Part shown: piece by piece, positions 1 to 12,877 of the stretch
Layout: each line of letters opens with the position of its first letter
Position numbering within the stretch: position 1 is the first letter of the stretch
Assembly: GCA_037043235.1 (NCBI GenBank)
Contig: JAWRVZ010000074.1
Coordinates: 1,201,501-1,265,500 of the forward strand
Direction: 5' to 3'
Origin: Rhodeus uyekii
Lineage: Eukaryota; Chordata; Actinopteri; Cypriniformes; Acheilognathidae
DNA length: 64,000 nt
Made by a program: the position numbers and the translations under genes
Notes under the pieces: model-generated
The model's input: only the letters and a program-made list of their open reading frames with translations
The model's database searches: none
Told to the model about the DNA's origin: nothing

Positions 1-482
1 TTTGGAGAGTTTTTCTTTTGCTAAAAAGTTTACCTTGGTTCCAAATGCCTGCATATTTTAATTGCATTGAGATATCAACACAAAATTTGGCCCAGATGCA
101 GTTGACATAATTGTGAAAAATACCGCATTTGATTTTATGACCAGTCACCATTATCTTTCCAATATTAATCTAAATAAAAAATAAAACATATCATAAATTC
201 CATCGCTTTTTCCTGTTTTGTTACATAAGAGTCTCAAATGATCAAAATCTGATTGCTTCTTTCTTTTTTGTAGAATTGTAATCCCTTACTTTTAAACGTA
301 TCACTTGTACATGAAATCATTAAAAATACCTTCAGGTTGTAAAGGGTTAATGGACACAAATTAAAAAAGACCATAAAGGTCTCATCCAATAATACACATG
401 TGAAAAAGAATTAAACGTAATTTTACAGAATTTTAATGAGTGTTTGAAAAATATGATTAGACTTATCAAGGCTTAGGCTCAG

Positions 483-538
<56 letters not shown>

Positions 539-1307
539 ATTTCAGAATTGAAGTACAAGTAGTAAATGTAGATACCATTATCATTAAATAATTGTTTTAA
601 AAATAATTTGTCATGCTTTAAAGTACACTTGATTTAATGTGTTGACTAGCATACTGAAACACATGTAGAATACTTTAATTATAACTGAGTTATTCAATAT
701 TACATTTAAATTTATTATATTATTAATGTATTAAACTGCAATGTCATCATCCATTAAACATGTGTAATTGCATAAATGTCAATATATTAAATACATGACA
801 TTAGAAATGACGTTTAATGAAGTTTAATTTAGTTTACCATAAATGTTTTGTTGGTACATTTGGCAGTAACCAATAAGAAAATAAAATATTTTATGAAATG
901 AACTACAAAGATGCACTTTCAAATTGTTTTTAACATAAATTTAAATTCTAATACATTTTTTAACTGTCACAAAACATTAATATTAAATATTATTCAGTTC
1001 ACAATACATTTTTAAAGTATTTTATTTACGTAACAAATTATTTTTTTACTATGGTAAAAATGTACTTCAGGGTAGTAAAGGGTACGTTTTAAATAAATAT
1101 GTTTAAGATGCTTCTGTATCATTGTACAAATGTCACCTCAGATGCAGTGTAAAGAATAAATATTAGTTTGATAAATGCAGAGTTATAATATCAATTTTTT
1201 AGCTTAATTACATTAAGAACCTGACACACTTTGGGTAATTATTACTTACTAAGTCTAATTTAATTATAGATGTTTCCATTTAAAATGCTTTCTAAATAGC
1301 ACACTAC
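1..1307 (-). other. ptpru: ptpru intron (partial), after the FN3-3 first exon
   Basis: This is AT-rich intron sequence downstream, in gene sense, of the exon at 1308-1417. No further exon was recognised. Apart from a GATA tetranucleotide array near 484-538 I see no transposon or conserved element. Confidence 0.7.
484..538. repeat. (GATA)n microsatellite
   Basis: About 13 uninterrupted copies of a GATA/AGAT tetranucleotide lie in intron sequence. Length polymorphism between individuals is likely. Confidence 0.95.
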
Positions 1308-1417
1308 CTCATACTGTGCAATTAGACCATTGGGCTCCAAAGGTTCCTCCCACTTCAGAAAGATCATATCGTCCAATGGGGTGAAGGTTAAAGATTCAGG
1401 TGCAATTCCTCCTGGAA
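1308..1417 (-). CDS. ptpru: ptpru exon: start of third fibronectin III domain
   Basis: This 110-bp exon is read on the minus strand. The acceptor CTGCAG ends at 1418 and the donor GTAGTG starts at 1307. It begins in phase 1, taking the last base of the exon at 10729-11052, and ends in phase 0. The peptide reads PGGIAPESLTFTPLDDMIFL followed by KWEEPLEPNGLIAQYE, which matches the opening strands of the third FN3 repeat of receptor phosphatase PTPRU almost residue for residue; FLKWEEP and PNGLI-QYE are diagnostic. A 110-bp exon at this place fits the conserved exon layout of the PTPRM/K/T/U family as I remember it. The next exon lies left of the window. The role is extracellular, in the adhesion ectodomain. 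Confidence 0.93.
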
Positions 1418-2391
<974 letters not shown>

Positions 2392-4670
2392 GTCGGTTGA
2401 CCATCGTTTCCGAAGATATCGGTTGTGCTATGTCCTTTGATGGGTCCGGGCATGGCTGATGAGACCAATCCTTGATGCACACACCCTGGAACAGTAGGGG
2501 CACTGGAAGGAAACAACAACAGAGGAGACAACAGTGTCTTTGGGGGCTTTCCTGCGTTCCCTGGCATTTGTTACTTGCTCTCTTCTTTTTCGTTCAAAAG
2601 TTGTGTATGCCGCATGTATTGTATCGCGCCACATGACTCTGTCTGCAGCACATGATTCAAGATCTTTTGTTGAGGTATCACAGTGTTTCAGGTGCTCTTT
2701 GATGCAGTCCTTGTAGCACCTCCTTGGACGTCCTGTGTTTCTCTGGCCCTGCGTTTCTCTGGCCCTGCGATAGGGCTCCATACAGAACTTGGCGAGGTAT
2801 GCGGGAGCCATCCATGCGGATCACGTGTCCTGTCCAACGCAACTGCGACTTTAAGATTATAGCTTCCATACTACTAAGACCAGCTCTGTCCAGAACCTCG
2901 AGGTTGGTGACCCTATCCTGCCATCTGATGCCCATGATTGAACGAAGAGTTCTCATGTGAAAACGTTCAAGTTGCTTCAGGTGGCGTTTGTACAGCATCC
3001 AGGTTTCACAACCATAAAGGAGACTGGGGATTACGATTGCCCTGTACACCTTGATTTTTGTGTTCAGCGTAATGTTCCTATGTTGCATCACGCGGATTCG
3101 TAAGCGACCCAAAGACTGACTGGCTTTGCTGAAACGAGCAGTTATCTCCTTGTCGATCAATCCGTCTGCGGAAATGATGCAAAAAGAGCCTCACGGATGA
3201 GGCGGACCGAAGTCTTGGACTTAGCGCTCAGCCTGCGGAGATCAAAAAGGGAGCTGTCTAGTCTATACTTTAGATAGATGCCTTTCTCCATGTCGCGCAC
3301 AGCATGATTGAGGACACAAGCGAAGAAGAGGTTGAACAGCACTGGAGCTAAAACACATCCCTGTTTGACGCCGTTTGATATCCCAAAAGGCTCCGAAACA
3401 TCACCATTATACATGACCCGTCCCACCATGCCATCATGAAGAAGAAGGATAAGTTGGACAAATTTTCTTGGACAGCCCAGCTTGCTAAGGATGGTCCACA
3501 GCGCTTCTCTGTTAACCGTGTCAAAGGCCTTAGTCAGATCAATGAAGACCGCATAAAGATCCATATTTTGCTCAATACATTTTCCTGCACCTGTCTTACA
3601 GTGAAGATCATGTCGACTGTGCTTCGTCTTGATCTAAAACCACACTGTGCTTCCGGTAAGTTGGCTTCGGACACAGCTTTTATAAGACGATTCAGGAGGA
3701 CCCGTGCAAGGATTTTTCCAGCGGTGGAAAGCAAGGAAATGCCGCGATAGTTGCCGCAGTCAGCTTTGCTGCCTTTATTCTTGTATAGGGATACAACAAT
3801 AGCATCCTTAAATTCCTGCGGCATTGTCTCTTCCTGCCAAATGTTGACCATGATGTCAAGGAAAGCCTTTATTGAGTCGGGGCCTGCCGCCCTAAAAAGA
3901 TCAGCGGGGATGCCATCCATACTTGGTGCTTTTCCGCAGTTGATTTGACCAATGGCCCTTTTGACCTCGTCAAGTGTAGGAGGTAGTTCAAGATGGGGAA
4001 GTTCTAGTTTCTGCTCAACATCGTCCAGAGCCCTTGGGTCGACAACTGAGGGCATGTTCAGGAGGTTAGAAAAGTGTTCACGCCAGCGTTCATTTATGCC
4101 CTCCACATCTTTAATAAGTGTGAGCCCATCAGCAATTAGGAGTGGAATGGTCTTTGGTCTGGGTGGTCCGTATACGGTCTTCAATGAACCGAAGAATGCC
4201 CTGGAGTTGTTTGAATCTGCATACCGCTGGACTTCGTTAGCCTTACAATCCCACCACCTGTTCTGCATACCTCGAATCTCTCTTTGAGTTTTATTTTGTA
4301 GTTGCTTGAAGTAGTCACGCTTTATTGAGGAGTTGACATTGTTTTGCCATTCAAGAAAAGCCTTTCGTTTCTCATCAATCAGTTTGCAAATTTCAATGCT
4401 GTTTTCATCAAACCAGTCTGGCTGTACTCGACATTTGGGGCCAAGAACCGTTTTTGCTGTTTCAGTCATCACCTGCCTGTACTGGTTCCATCTGTTAGTT
4501 GGGTCACCAGTCAGTGATCTTTGAGTCATCATTGAGTCAAGATGACCCTGAAACTGTTCCCGAACCTCCGAGCACTTTAGTCTTGCTGTGTTGAAAGATG
4601 CACGAATGGACTTAGACTGTGGACTTAGACTGACCAGAAAAGGTAAACCACAAGGCAAAATGGATGTTTT
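2392..4670 (-). pseudogene. Broken non-LTR retrotransposon (RT plus C-terminal zinc finger)
   Basis: A minus-strand LINE relic in at least four frame pieces: 3534-4658, 3157-3564, 2678-3160 and 2428-2811. It carries the linker and reverse transcriptase: YKNKGSKADCGNYRGISLLS, AQCGFRSRRSTVDMIFTVRQ, FIDLTKAFDTVNREALW and NGVKQGCVLAPVLFNLFF. After LIREALFA the frame jumps to IDKEITARFSKASQSLGRLR, so the FADD catalytic segment is deleted. The thumb-like region (LLYGCETWML, MGIRWQDRVTN) follows, then a C-terminal finger CPYCSRVCASRIGLISHARTH. A 15-bp tandem duplication sits near 2738-2770. The endonuclease half is missing, so the copy is 5'-truncated. It is clearly related to the intact element at 53.9-57.8 kb. 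It cannot be active. Clade not assigned. Confidence 0.9.
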
Positions 4671-7429
4671 AAATCAGAGTTTTCCTTCTCTTAGATGAGC
4701 TACTGACCAAGGTTAACGAGTCCCATCTACCCGAAGCATCTACCCCTTCTCCTGTTAGTAGAGTCAGTTTCGCCACGAGAAGGCCAGGAGCTGGGCTTTG
4801 GTTGTCAGAGGCTATTTGAGACGCGCGCCGTTGGGAGCATTTTTTAGAAAGTGGGAGCTTATCCCCACTTCCACCCCTGGCATTAACAACCTTTTATGAT
4901 GATAATAATATCATGAAATAATAATATAATATTATACCAGGATCTACCCCTAAACCTAACCTTTAGTTTAAAGTTAAAATGCATGTAGTCCATCAGTACT
5001 TTCTTGTGTAAGAATATTTTGCACAAAATCAAAAAAATAAATAAATAACACAAATAAAAATAGGTTTATCAACTTTTAAGAGGAAATATAACAATTCTCA
5101 TATCTTTTGTTGTTGAAAGGTGTATGTCCATTAAAACTATCATACTATAATATATTGTTTTTATATCTGGTATATTATACATTTCATTATGTACAGTAAA
5201 CATACAGTTTTGGTAAGGACCGAAACAAATGGAATGGGACTGTTTTTTTGCAACATTTGGGGCAGCATTGAACTTACTAGTAAAATCAGAGACTGCTGAC
5301 ATGGCATTACAGGTGGTCAGACAAGGTAATCACTAACTAGTAGTAAAAATGATCAGTGATCCAAAACATTTTCTAACCAGAATCTAACCTAAAGTCTTCA
5401 CTTTCCATGTTTTTCCCGCAATACCTTTAAAAGCAGCAAAGAGTTTTTATATCCCTGCTTCTCATTTATCCTGAACTCTCTCTGTCTCTTTTTGTAAAAA
5501 TGCTGACTACTGGTAATTTAACATTGCTTGCAGAATTAATTAATTAATTAACTTCAGTTCTTGATGTTGTTTCCAATTAACCAAATACATAAAACTTAAA
5601 AAGCTCTATCAGTGTACAAAACATATGATTAAATCAACAGAAAATGATAAATGGAGAGCATTCATTATGAGTCGTGTTCATTTTCAGATGGGGAGGTTTT
5701 CACTTGACCTCTGAGAGTTTAATCTTAATGCATTTGCATGAGAATGCACCTTCTGCAAAAATGTGCTACCTGACACACAATGTAAATAAAAATGCAAAAG
5801 TAAGCAAAAATCTTTATTCCATTTTGCTGGTGGTCTTTTCTTATTAATTTTTCATACACTTCAATTTAAAAGTATGATCTTCTATTTAATTATGCTGAAG
5901 CGTGGTATTCTGTGAGTCAATATTTGTGTTGTTGCTATAATTGGGCTTTGAGGACTGCGGGAAAACTGGGCCCTGGTGCAGTCGTCACATAATAATTGCT
6001 CAGATAAATACATGCCTTTGTAAAGATGGATGAGTTATGGCTACTGATCCATGCAAAAAAAAAAAACACTTCTGGGTGTATACACCTTTACTTAAATGCA
6101 GAACGTTTATGAGCAACAAAGAGATAAGAAGTTTAATGATATGAAAACTGTTATAAATCATTGACAGATAAAATGCTTTATGAGGCTAAACTAAGGAATT
6201 AAACAGAAGTTGCAAAGATGATTCTGTATTTTGATATACATAAAAATGTATTTAACCCATTCTAATTAACTTAAGGCATCAATTGAAACTGAAAAACTGT
6301 GAAGCACCTTTAGTGTCTTTATTATGACCAATTGGAGTCGCTTTATTGATAAACTAGGAACTACCTTAATAATGAGAAACCTTTGGTGGCAATATACAGA
6401 CATAAAAGGAATGCTAATTTTAACATAGTGAAATTATAGACTGGGGTTTTTTATCATTACGCCATATATTGGCCTGAAATACAGGTTTTTGACCGCTTTC
6501 AGAGTATCTGAAAATGATACCATTATCATCTCCAAGTAAACAAAAAACTGAAATTGTGCAAAAAGTGATGTCATGTGCATGCATATTATGTGTTCAACGT
6601 GTTCTACATTTACGTGTCTATACTGGATTGCATAAAGGCCTTTTCACACCAAGAATGATAACTATAATAACTATATTTGTGTCCACACCAACAAACAAAA
6701 AATAACTTTACATAAACTAATACATATTCTAAGCTTGTGCACTGCGGTTTCAAAGTGTGTACAGTGTCAATGAATATTTTCCAGATATCCAATTTCTTTA
6801 AAGTGTCCTTGAAAAGGGGGTTTGACTCGTCAAACAGTGTATTTTTCTGGACCTCTACGATTAACTTCTCTGCAATGTCATCTGCCATTTTAAAATGAAC
6901 AAACCCTTAAATTCAAATGGATCCTCATTGGCTGTCAGTGTTTTATCATTCAACAGCTGGAAAAAAAAGTTTCCTTTCAAGGGAACCCGTGCTGGGGAAA
7001 CAATCGTGCGTGAGGCACAATCGAATGGATAGTCGTGTGAATGGATATTGCGGGATGATGACATCATGAACCAGGAAGGATAAATGTGTGCCGGAAGCGG
7101 CAGCTTTAGTGTCTTCAGTAAGTGCTGTGAAACAGTTGAAGTACAATGTCGCTGGCAGTGTGTAAGTGTTTAAAAGATCCCCAGCTAGTTTGAAAAGAGC
7201 AGGGTATCACACACCATACTAGGAAAAATCTACAATGTTGAATGAACAGCAGTTTAGATTGTGTGTTTCTCCCTGCCTTCACTACAATCACATGCAGGAA
7301 TACACACCGTCTTTGTGTTGTATGTTTGGGAGCAGAGCATGTACTGTGAGCATTTGAAGAGATACAACTGTGCTTAATGACAATTGTGTATACAAAATAT
7401 GCTCCACTCCCACCTGCTGGAATTGAAAA
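4671..7429. other. intron sequence, mostly unrecognised
   Basis: AT-rich intron with short simple repeats such as (TTAA)n near 5537. A short stretch at about 6640-6715 (TTTTCACACCAAGAATGATA then repeated ATAACTATAATAACT) resembles the end of a common cyprinid MITE, but I see no partner end. The block at about 6963-7145 (TTTCCTTTCAAGGGAACCCG) resembles the ends associated with the DIRS relics elsewhere in the window. Neither is firm. Confidence 0.45.
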
Positions 7430-8654
7430 CAAACACTACCCAGTTTCATCCGGCTTCAATGACTACCGCCCAGTCGCACTTACCCCCATCCTTATGAAGT
7501 GCTTTGAGCGGCTAGTCATGCACCACATTAAATCTGTCCTCCCCCCCTCCCTGGACCCCTACCAATTTGCATACCGGTCAAAACGCTCGACCGATGATGC
7601 CATCACCACTGCCATCCACTCAGCACTCACGCACCTGTACAATAAAGACACTTATGTCAGAATGCTGTTCATAGACTTTAGTTCAGCATTCAATACAATC
7701 ATCCCCCAACAGCTCACTCACAAACTGTCTCAGCTGGGACTCAGCACTTCACTGTGCAACTGGTTGCTGGACTTCCTGACAGGAAGACCTCAGGCAGTAC
7801 GGGTCGGCAGCAACACTTCCAGCACCATCATCATGAACACTGGAACCCCTCAGGGTTGTGTGTTGAGCCCACTCCTCTTCACTCTGCTTACACACGACTG
7901 CACACCCACACACAACAGCAATTTAATAATCAAATTTGCGGACGACACGACTGTAGTTGGTCTCATTAGCAACGGCGATGAGACAAACTTCAGGAGTGAG
8001 GTGAGCCGCCTGGCCAGGTGGTGCGGCGACAACAATCTCTCTCTGAACGTGAAGAAGACGAAGGAGATTGTTGTTGACTTCAGAAGAATGCACACCCAGC
8101 ATGCTCCTCTGACTATCAACGGTGCGACCGTGGAAAGGGTGAGGAGTACCAAATTTCTGGGTGTTCATATCACGGAAGACCTCTCCTGGACCACCAACAC
8201 CACAGCACTGATTAAGAAATCGCAGCAGCGACTATACTTCCTCCGTAAGCTGAGAAGAGCCGGAGCCTCAGCCCCCATCATGCGCACCTTCTACAGAGGC
8301 ACCATCGAGAGCATTCTGACCAGCTGCATCACTGTGTGGTACGGCGCCTGCAACGCATCCTGCCGCAAGGCACTGCAGCGCATAGTGAGAGCAGCTGAGA
8401 AGATCGTTGGTGTCTCTCTCCCACCCCTCCAGGACATCTATAACACCCGCCTCTCTCGAAAAGCCCTTGCTATTGCTAGGGACCCCACCCACCCATCCCA
8501 CAGCCTCTTCAGTCTGCTGCCATCAGGGAGGAGACTACGCAGTCTCCAGGCACGGACCAACAGACTGAAGGACAGCTTCATACCCCAAGCTGTCAGGGCA
8601 TTGAACTCTCTCCCGACTCTGCCACCTCTCCCCTCTTCTGCACCAAGGACCTGA
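7377..8654 (+). CDS. LINE reverse transcriptase, 5'-truncated open frame
   Basis: A 425-codon open frame; only the part after about 7437 belongs to the LINE, because the first residues come from flanking DNA. Motifs in order are DYRPVALTPILMKCFERLV, PYQFAYRSKRSTDDA (about residues 60-75), MLFIDFSSAFNTIIP (motif A), TGTPQGCVLSPLLFTLL (motif B), KFADDTTVVGLI (the catalytic FADD of motif C) and SLNVKKTKEIVVDFR (motif D). They are followed by the L2/Rex1-type C-terminus RLYFLRKLRRAGA, VRAAEKIVGVSLPPLQDIY and SLFSLLPSGRRLRSLQ. No endonuclease domain is present, so it cannot move on its own. The frame has stayed open, which points to a fairly recent insertion. This is not a host gene. Confidence 0.88.
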   Translation: MTIVYTKYAPLPPAGIENKHYPVSSGFNDYRPVALTPILMKCFERLVMHHIKSVLPPSLDPYQFAYRSKRSTDDAITTAIHSALTHLYNKDTYVRMLFIDFSSAFNTIIPQQLTHKLSQLGLSTSLCNWLLDFLTGRPQAVRVGSNTSSTIIMNTGTPQGCVLSPLLFTLLTHDCTPTHNSNLIIKFADDTTVVGLISNGDETNFRSEVSRLARWCGDNNLSLNVKKTKEIVVDFRRMHTQHAPLTINGATVERVRSTKFLGVHITEDLSWTTNTTALIKKSQQRLYFLRKLRRAGASAPIMRTFYRGTIESILTSCITVWYGACNASCRKALQRIVRAAEKIVGVSLPPLQDIYNTRLSRKALAIARDPTHPSHSLFSLLPSGRRLRSLQARTNRLKDSFIPQAVRALNSLPTLPPLPSSAPRT

Positions 8655-9027
8655 TCTCTGAATCCCACCCCCTACCCACCATCAGTTATTCTCTTATTCA
8701 TCCACCTCATTATGTTGTCCTTGCATTTCTCTCCTATTACATTTGCACTGCCTTAATTTGTAATTTGCACTATTACTATTTACTATTGTTTGCACTATTT
8801 GCCATCGCCACTTTACCTCCATAACTCACTTTATCCATCTAGTTTAATTTTATTGTATTTTATCTTCATCTTCTGTTGTTGTTGTTGTTGTTGTTACTGT
8901 TAAATTATTGTTGTTGTTAACTGTATTCGCCTTGGGTCTGAGAGTAACGGAATTTCAATTCTCTATATGTATGCACTGTATATATTGCAGAATTGACAAT
9001 AAAGCTAACTTTGACTTTGACTTTGAT
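7430..9027 (+). mobile_element. 5'-truncated L2/Rex1-like LINE
   Basis: The plus-strand element starts inside the reverse transcriptase (GFNDYRPVALTP near 7452) and runs through the stop of the open frame at about 8652. An untranslated region with a TTG run (8874-8895) follows, and the element ends in AATAAAGCTAACTTTGACTTTGACTTTGA at about 8997-9027. A TTTGAC-repeat tail is the known 3' signature of fish L2-type elements. The missing 5' half is the usual result of incomplete target-primed reverse transcription. It sits in the ptpru intron in the opposite orientation to the gene. Confidence 0.9.
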
Positions 9028-9034
9028 AACCCTC

Positions 9035-10680
9035 AGTTTCGGGTCCCGCTGTTCCCGCTGATTTCATCCTGGGGTTTGCAAATATACCTGTCAGATTGGC
9101 CTTGCCTTATCTCTGCCCTCACCTGACAGGTCCAATATCCTCTCCCGGGATCTGGAAACACACTCTGTAGTTACTTCCAACGCAGTAGAAGCAAATTCAC
9201 CACTTCAATCTCCAGTTTATGAGTCGTGAGAAGTATGTCGGGGGCCCCTTCCTTTAGATCCTCATACTGAGACGTTTAGGTCAAAAAGTCTCCCAGTTGT
9301 CCCCTCAGTATCTCGGCATCACTGGAAAACTCGTCCCCCTCCGAGTAGGGTCCTAGAGCCATCACTTTAGGCATTCTCTGCAAGACAGCGCCCTGGACGA
9401 ATGCTCAAGAAAATACCAGAGGCCAGCATTGAGAGGCTGGTTCCAAGTAGAACTTCTGGCAGAGTTGTTATGTTTATCGAAGAATGGTAATAGAAAAAGA
9501 AGTGATCTCTGCTTAGGGGTCATCGATTACCTCTCCCAGCTATGAGATCAGTTTTATTACTGGTAGATCATTAGTATAAAAGAAGGATTAGTATAAAAGA
9601 AGGATGGAAGGTTGATTCTGGTCCAGAGTGGAGCACACATGATCAGCACTCAAGGCTGCTGGCTGTGCTCACTTGGCTCTCACCTGGCAGTCTCCAAAGA
9701 GGCTGCCCTGGCTCATGATCCTCACAGTGACTTCTTGTGCTGGAGATCGCAAAAAGATCCCATACTCTCATCTGACTGAGTGACTTCCTCTTTTCGGACC
9801 TGGAAGCATGCACGGCGGTTACTTCCACTTAAGCATAGGGATTTGCACTACGGCTATCCAGTTTCAAGGAACTGTAAACTGGAAGAAAACCTGGTTTCTG
9901 CCCCACCCTGACACCGCATAATGCCGTCGACAGATACCTCACTCACGGGCTGGGGGGCAATCCTGGGGGATTGTTCAGCAAAGGTTCTGTGGACCAGACA
10001 TCATCTCTCCTAGCATATAAACCTGCTAGAGATGATGGCAGTCCGTTTGGCCCTTGGTCGTTCAGACAGCCAACACATTGGTGGCCTCTATATAAATCAT
10101 TAGGGGGTCTGTGTTCGTGTCCGCTTTACAAGTTCACGCAACAGATACTCCTTTGATCTCTATGGAAGCTGCTCTCTCTTTGAGCAATTCACATCCCAGG
10201 GACCCAAAACTTGGGAGTAAACATCGTGTCAAGGCAGGGCTGAGGCCTGGGTTGGTAGAGTGGATTTGGTTCAGACATGGACGAGGCTACGTCTGTACAC
10301 TTTTCCCGCGATCACTCTGCTTCCGGCAATTCTGGAGAGAGTTCTGATCTCTCGACCAAGGTCGTTGAAACCATTCCCCATTCCAGAGCTCTGTAGATGA
10401 GGAAACTGTATGACTGGAAGTAAAACAATTTCACTTTGTAGTGCAGTAAGAGGTAGTTGAACCCAGTTACTTGTCATATTGGCACCATGCAGGGCAGATT
10501 CACTGCAAGGTTATTCCCTTCTACCTGAAGGTTTACATGATTTTCATAGAGCTTACCACATACCTCTGGGTGGTTTTTCAATAGGGAGACACCAATTACT
10601 TAAACATTTCCTTTGTGGCAAACTGAGGCTGAAACCAGCATTTTGTAATAAGGTTTTGATCTGGGATTGGATTTCAAATT
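9035..10680 (+). pseudogene. DIRS-type retrotransposon relic
   Basis: Degenerate plus-strand coding DNA. At 9900-10110 it reads VDRYLTHGLGGNPGGLFSKG in one frame and TDTSLTGWGAILGDCSAK in another; this is the RNase H block typical of fish DIRS1-like pol. Further on come HIGGLYIN-like and PRSLKPFPIPELCR, then QGYSLLPEGLHDFHRAYHIP-LGGFSIGRHQLLKHF, which aligns with the N-terminal part of the DIRS tyrosine recombinase. The parallel relic at 32.9-34.5 kb has the same order. Many stops and frameshifts show it is dead. Its right edge lies about 50-60 bp from the splice donor of the ptpru exon at 10729-11052. Confidence 0.75.
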
Positions 10681-10728
10681 TGATTTCATAGTGACTTATG
10701 GCAAAAATACAAATCATTCAGTACTCAC

Positions 10729-11052
10729 TGTCTTCCTCCGTCTGAAAGGTAATTTCTCGGCTCTCTTTCTTGCCTTCTGGATTGGCCAGAGCCAACCTCA
10801 CGTGAACGGCATGGAATGGAGGTAGATCCCGGAGTGTGAAGTGGGAGGTGTTCCTCTCCACCGACAGACACTCCCTTACTGTGGCGTTATTCCCACCAGC
10901 TCCGCCCCCAGTAGCAGTGGAGTAGCGGTAGCACAGCGACAGGGAGTATGTATGACAGCGTGTCAGGTTGTAGCCAACCGGCTCCCACTGTAGGAGCAGT
11001 TGTCGTGACTGAATCTCCGAAGCCGTCAAACCTTTGAGGGGACGCATGGGCT
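10729..11052 (-). CDS. ptpru: ptpru exon: second fibronectin III domain
   Basis: A 324-bp minus-strand exon. The acceptor ATCCAG ends at 11053 and the donor GTGAGT starts at 10728. It starts with two bases completing a Glu codon from the upstream exon and ends with one base of the next codon, which fits both neighbours. The peptide begins PMRPLKGLTASEIQSRQLLL then QWEPVGYNLTRCHTYSLSLC, and later reads FHAVHVRLALANPEGKKESR and EITFQTEED. That is the second FN3 repeat of PTPRU; human PTPRU has the very similar QWEPLGYNVTRCHTY and TNPEGRKEGKEVTFQTDED. Relative to my memory of the mammalian exon (about 309 bp) it is slightly longer, with a Gly-rich loop ATGGGAGGNNATVREC. It carries two or more N-glycosylation sequons. 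Confidence 0.96.
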
Positions 11053-11489
11053 CTGGATGAAACAAAAGAGAAACTAAATTATGAACTAAATTATGTACTT
11101 TTCATATATTTTACTCAAATTTAAGCTAATTCTAAGTTAATGACATGGTTAATCTAATAAGCATACAACAAATATTGTCTTTATTAACTACACCAAATGG
11201 AATAGTTTTAAATAATCTAACTTTCAGCACTGAATAAAAAATATGTTTTCAATATAATCACCAATTCCCCTGCTTTGTCCAACATCTTGCATTATTTATT
11301 TTTACACTGAGCTGGTCACAGTGCATTATGAGATTTGCCTTCACCAAGAAGAAAATTATAATAAAAAATAAAAAAAATGTTTGCAGTGATTTCACAGCGC
11401 AAAGATGTTTTTTTTTTTTTTTGCAGTTTTAACTTTGCCATCACCGAGAGAGGTGTAGTGTATTTTTTTTTCTATTATTAAATATTCAT

Positions 11490-11600
11490 TTTAATTTTTT
11501 AAGATTATATAATAATAATAATACATTTTATTTATAATACACTTTTTTAAAACCCCAAAGTGCTGCAATGCAAAGTGTACAACGAGTAAAAAAATACAAT
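11490..11600 (+). mobile_element. Retroposon 3'-end fragment
   Basis: An AATAATAATAAT run is followed by ACATTTTATTTATAATACAC, then AAAACCCCAAAGTGCTGCAA. This resembles a widespread fish LINE 3'-end module read from its tail. No coding part is attached. Confidence 0.4.
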
Positions 11601-12097
11601 CATAAATAAAAAGAAATGTTCTCCGATCTGTGGCCCATTGTGCATCATATATCAGCTAACATGATCATTATAAAGGTTTTTAAGTGACAAACATATTTAC
11701 TTCCATATATTTGAGAATCGTAATTAAAGGTAGTTGATAACATAGCCAACAAGTTGGTGAATATTTTGAATAAATAAGACAAAAACTAAACAAATGAGAT
11801 GCTCCTGTCATACAGTGCTTTTGCGGCTGCTGTGTGTCACGTGAAAAGCATTGCCATGGAAAAAATAAGAAAAACATTCTAAAATAACAATTGCATAAAA
11901 AAAACTCATGCCAGGCTACCAGGCTGAAAATTTAAAATTTACGTGCGAAAGGGTTAAAGGAAGTGTATTCCATAATCTAGGGACTGCTACAGAGTAGACT
12001 CTTTCACCCATGGTTTTTAATTTACAACAACCTGTTTGAGGAAGAAAGCATCCACAGAGAGTTTCAGGGTTGGTGAAGGTGATGAGATGAGGACTCA

Positions 12098-12877
12098 ATG
12101 GTGCAGATGAGAAAGGGCTTTATTATAACAAACAAGAAATAAAACAGAACAAAAACCACCCCGAGGGGGAAAAACTAGACTAGAAAACTTGAACACGAAC
12201 ACAAACTAGGACTAGGACTGGAACAGGACTGGAACAAGACTGGAGCAAAACTGGAGCATGACTGGACACAGGCCTAAAACACAGGATGAACAGCCATGGA
12301 ATGACGACGAGACAGCACAAGACAGCAGACACTGGGAGAATATAAGCATACAGGAGGAATGGTGAACCAGGGAACCAGCTGAAGCAAATCCAAGATAAGC
12401 AGGGGAACAAGGTGGAAGGGTTACACATTGACGAAACATAAACACGCAGCCAATGCAAATCGCCGCGTTCACATTAAACAAAGACGCATCACAAAAACAC
12501 AACATGAAAGCACGCGGCTGATATAAACAACCCACATGCTCACAACACTGCACACAGACCCGAGAGAACGCGGCTTGCGCAGTGCTTGAACCGCGCCCAC
12601 TCACAAAACAGAGCTCACGAAAACCCATAACCACTCGGCTCGCGAGCTCAGGACAAGGACGAACACACGAGGACCGAATCTCGATCCAAAACCGAAACTG
12701 AACCAGACTAAAGTATCGGACCGGACATCATAACTTGCACAAAAGACGTCACACAGACACACGTGCACGCGACTCGAAGCCGTGCGCACACACACACAAC
12801 TCGCGACATTACGGTAGTGTCAGAGCTCTGCCACAAAACCAAGAAATGACTAGACCGAATGTGGCAGAACCCTGACA
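12098..12877 (-). mobile_element. Solo LTR inserted in the LINE relic
   Basis: On the minus strand it begins TGTCAGGGTTCTGCCACATT (12877 downwards) and contains AATAAAGCCC near 12116-12125 just before its end. The start matches the solo LTR at 46725-46986 (TGTCAGGGTTCTGTCACTTC). The end near 12100 is degraded, so no clean target duplication was found and the left boundary is approximate. Confidence 0.65.

Noticed and set aside
7377..8654. 425-residue protein as a possible host gene
   Set aside because: Reverse transcriptase motifs and the TTTGAC tail show a truncated LINE; no introns or host-gene signals.
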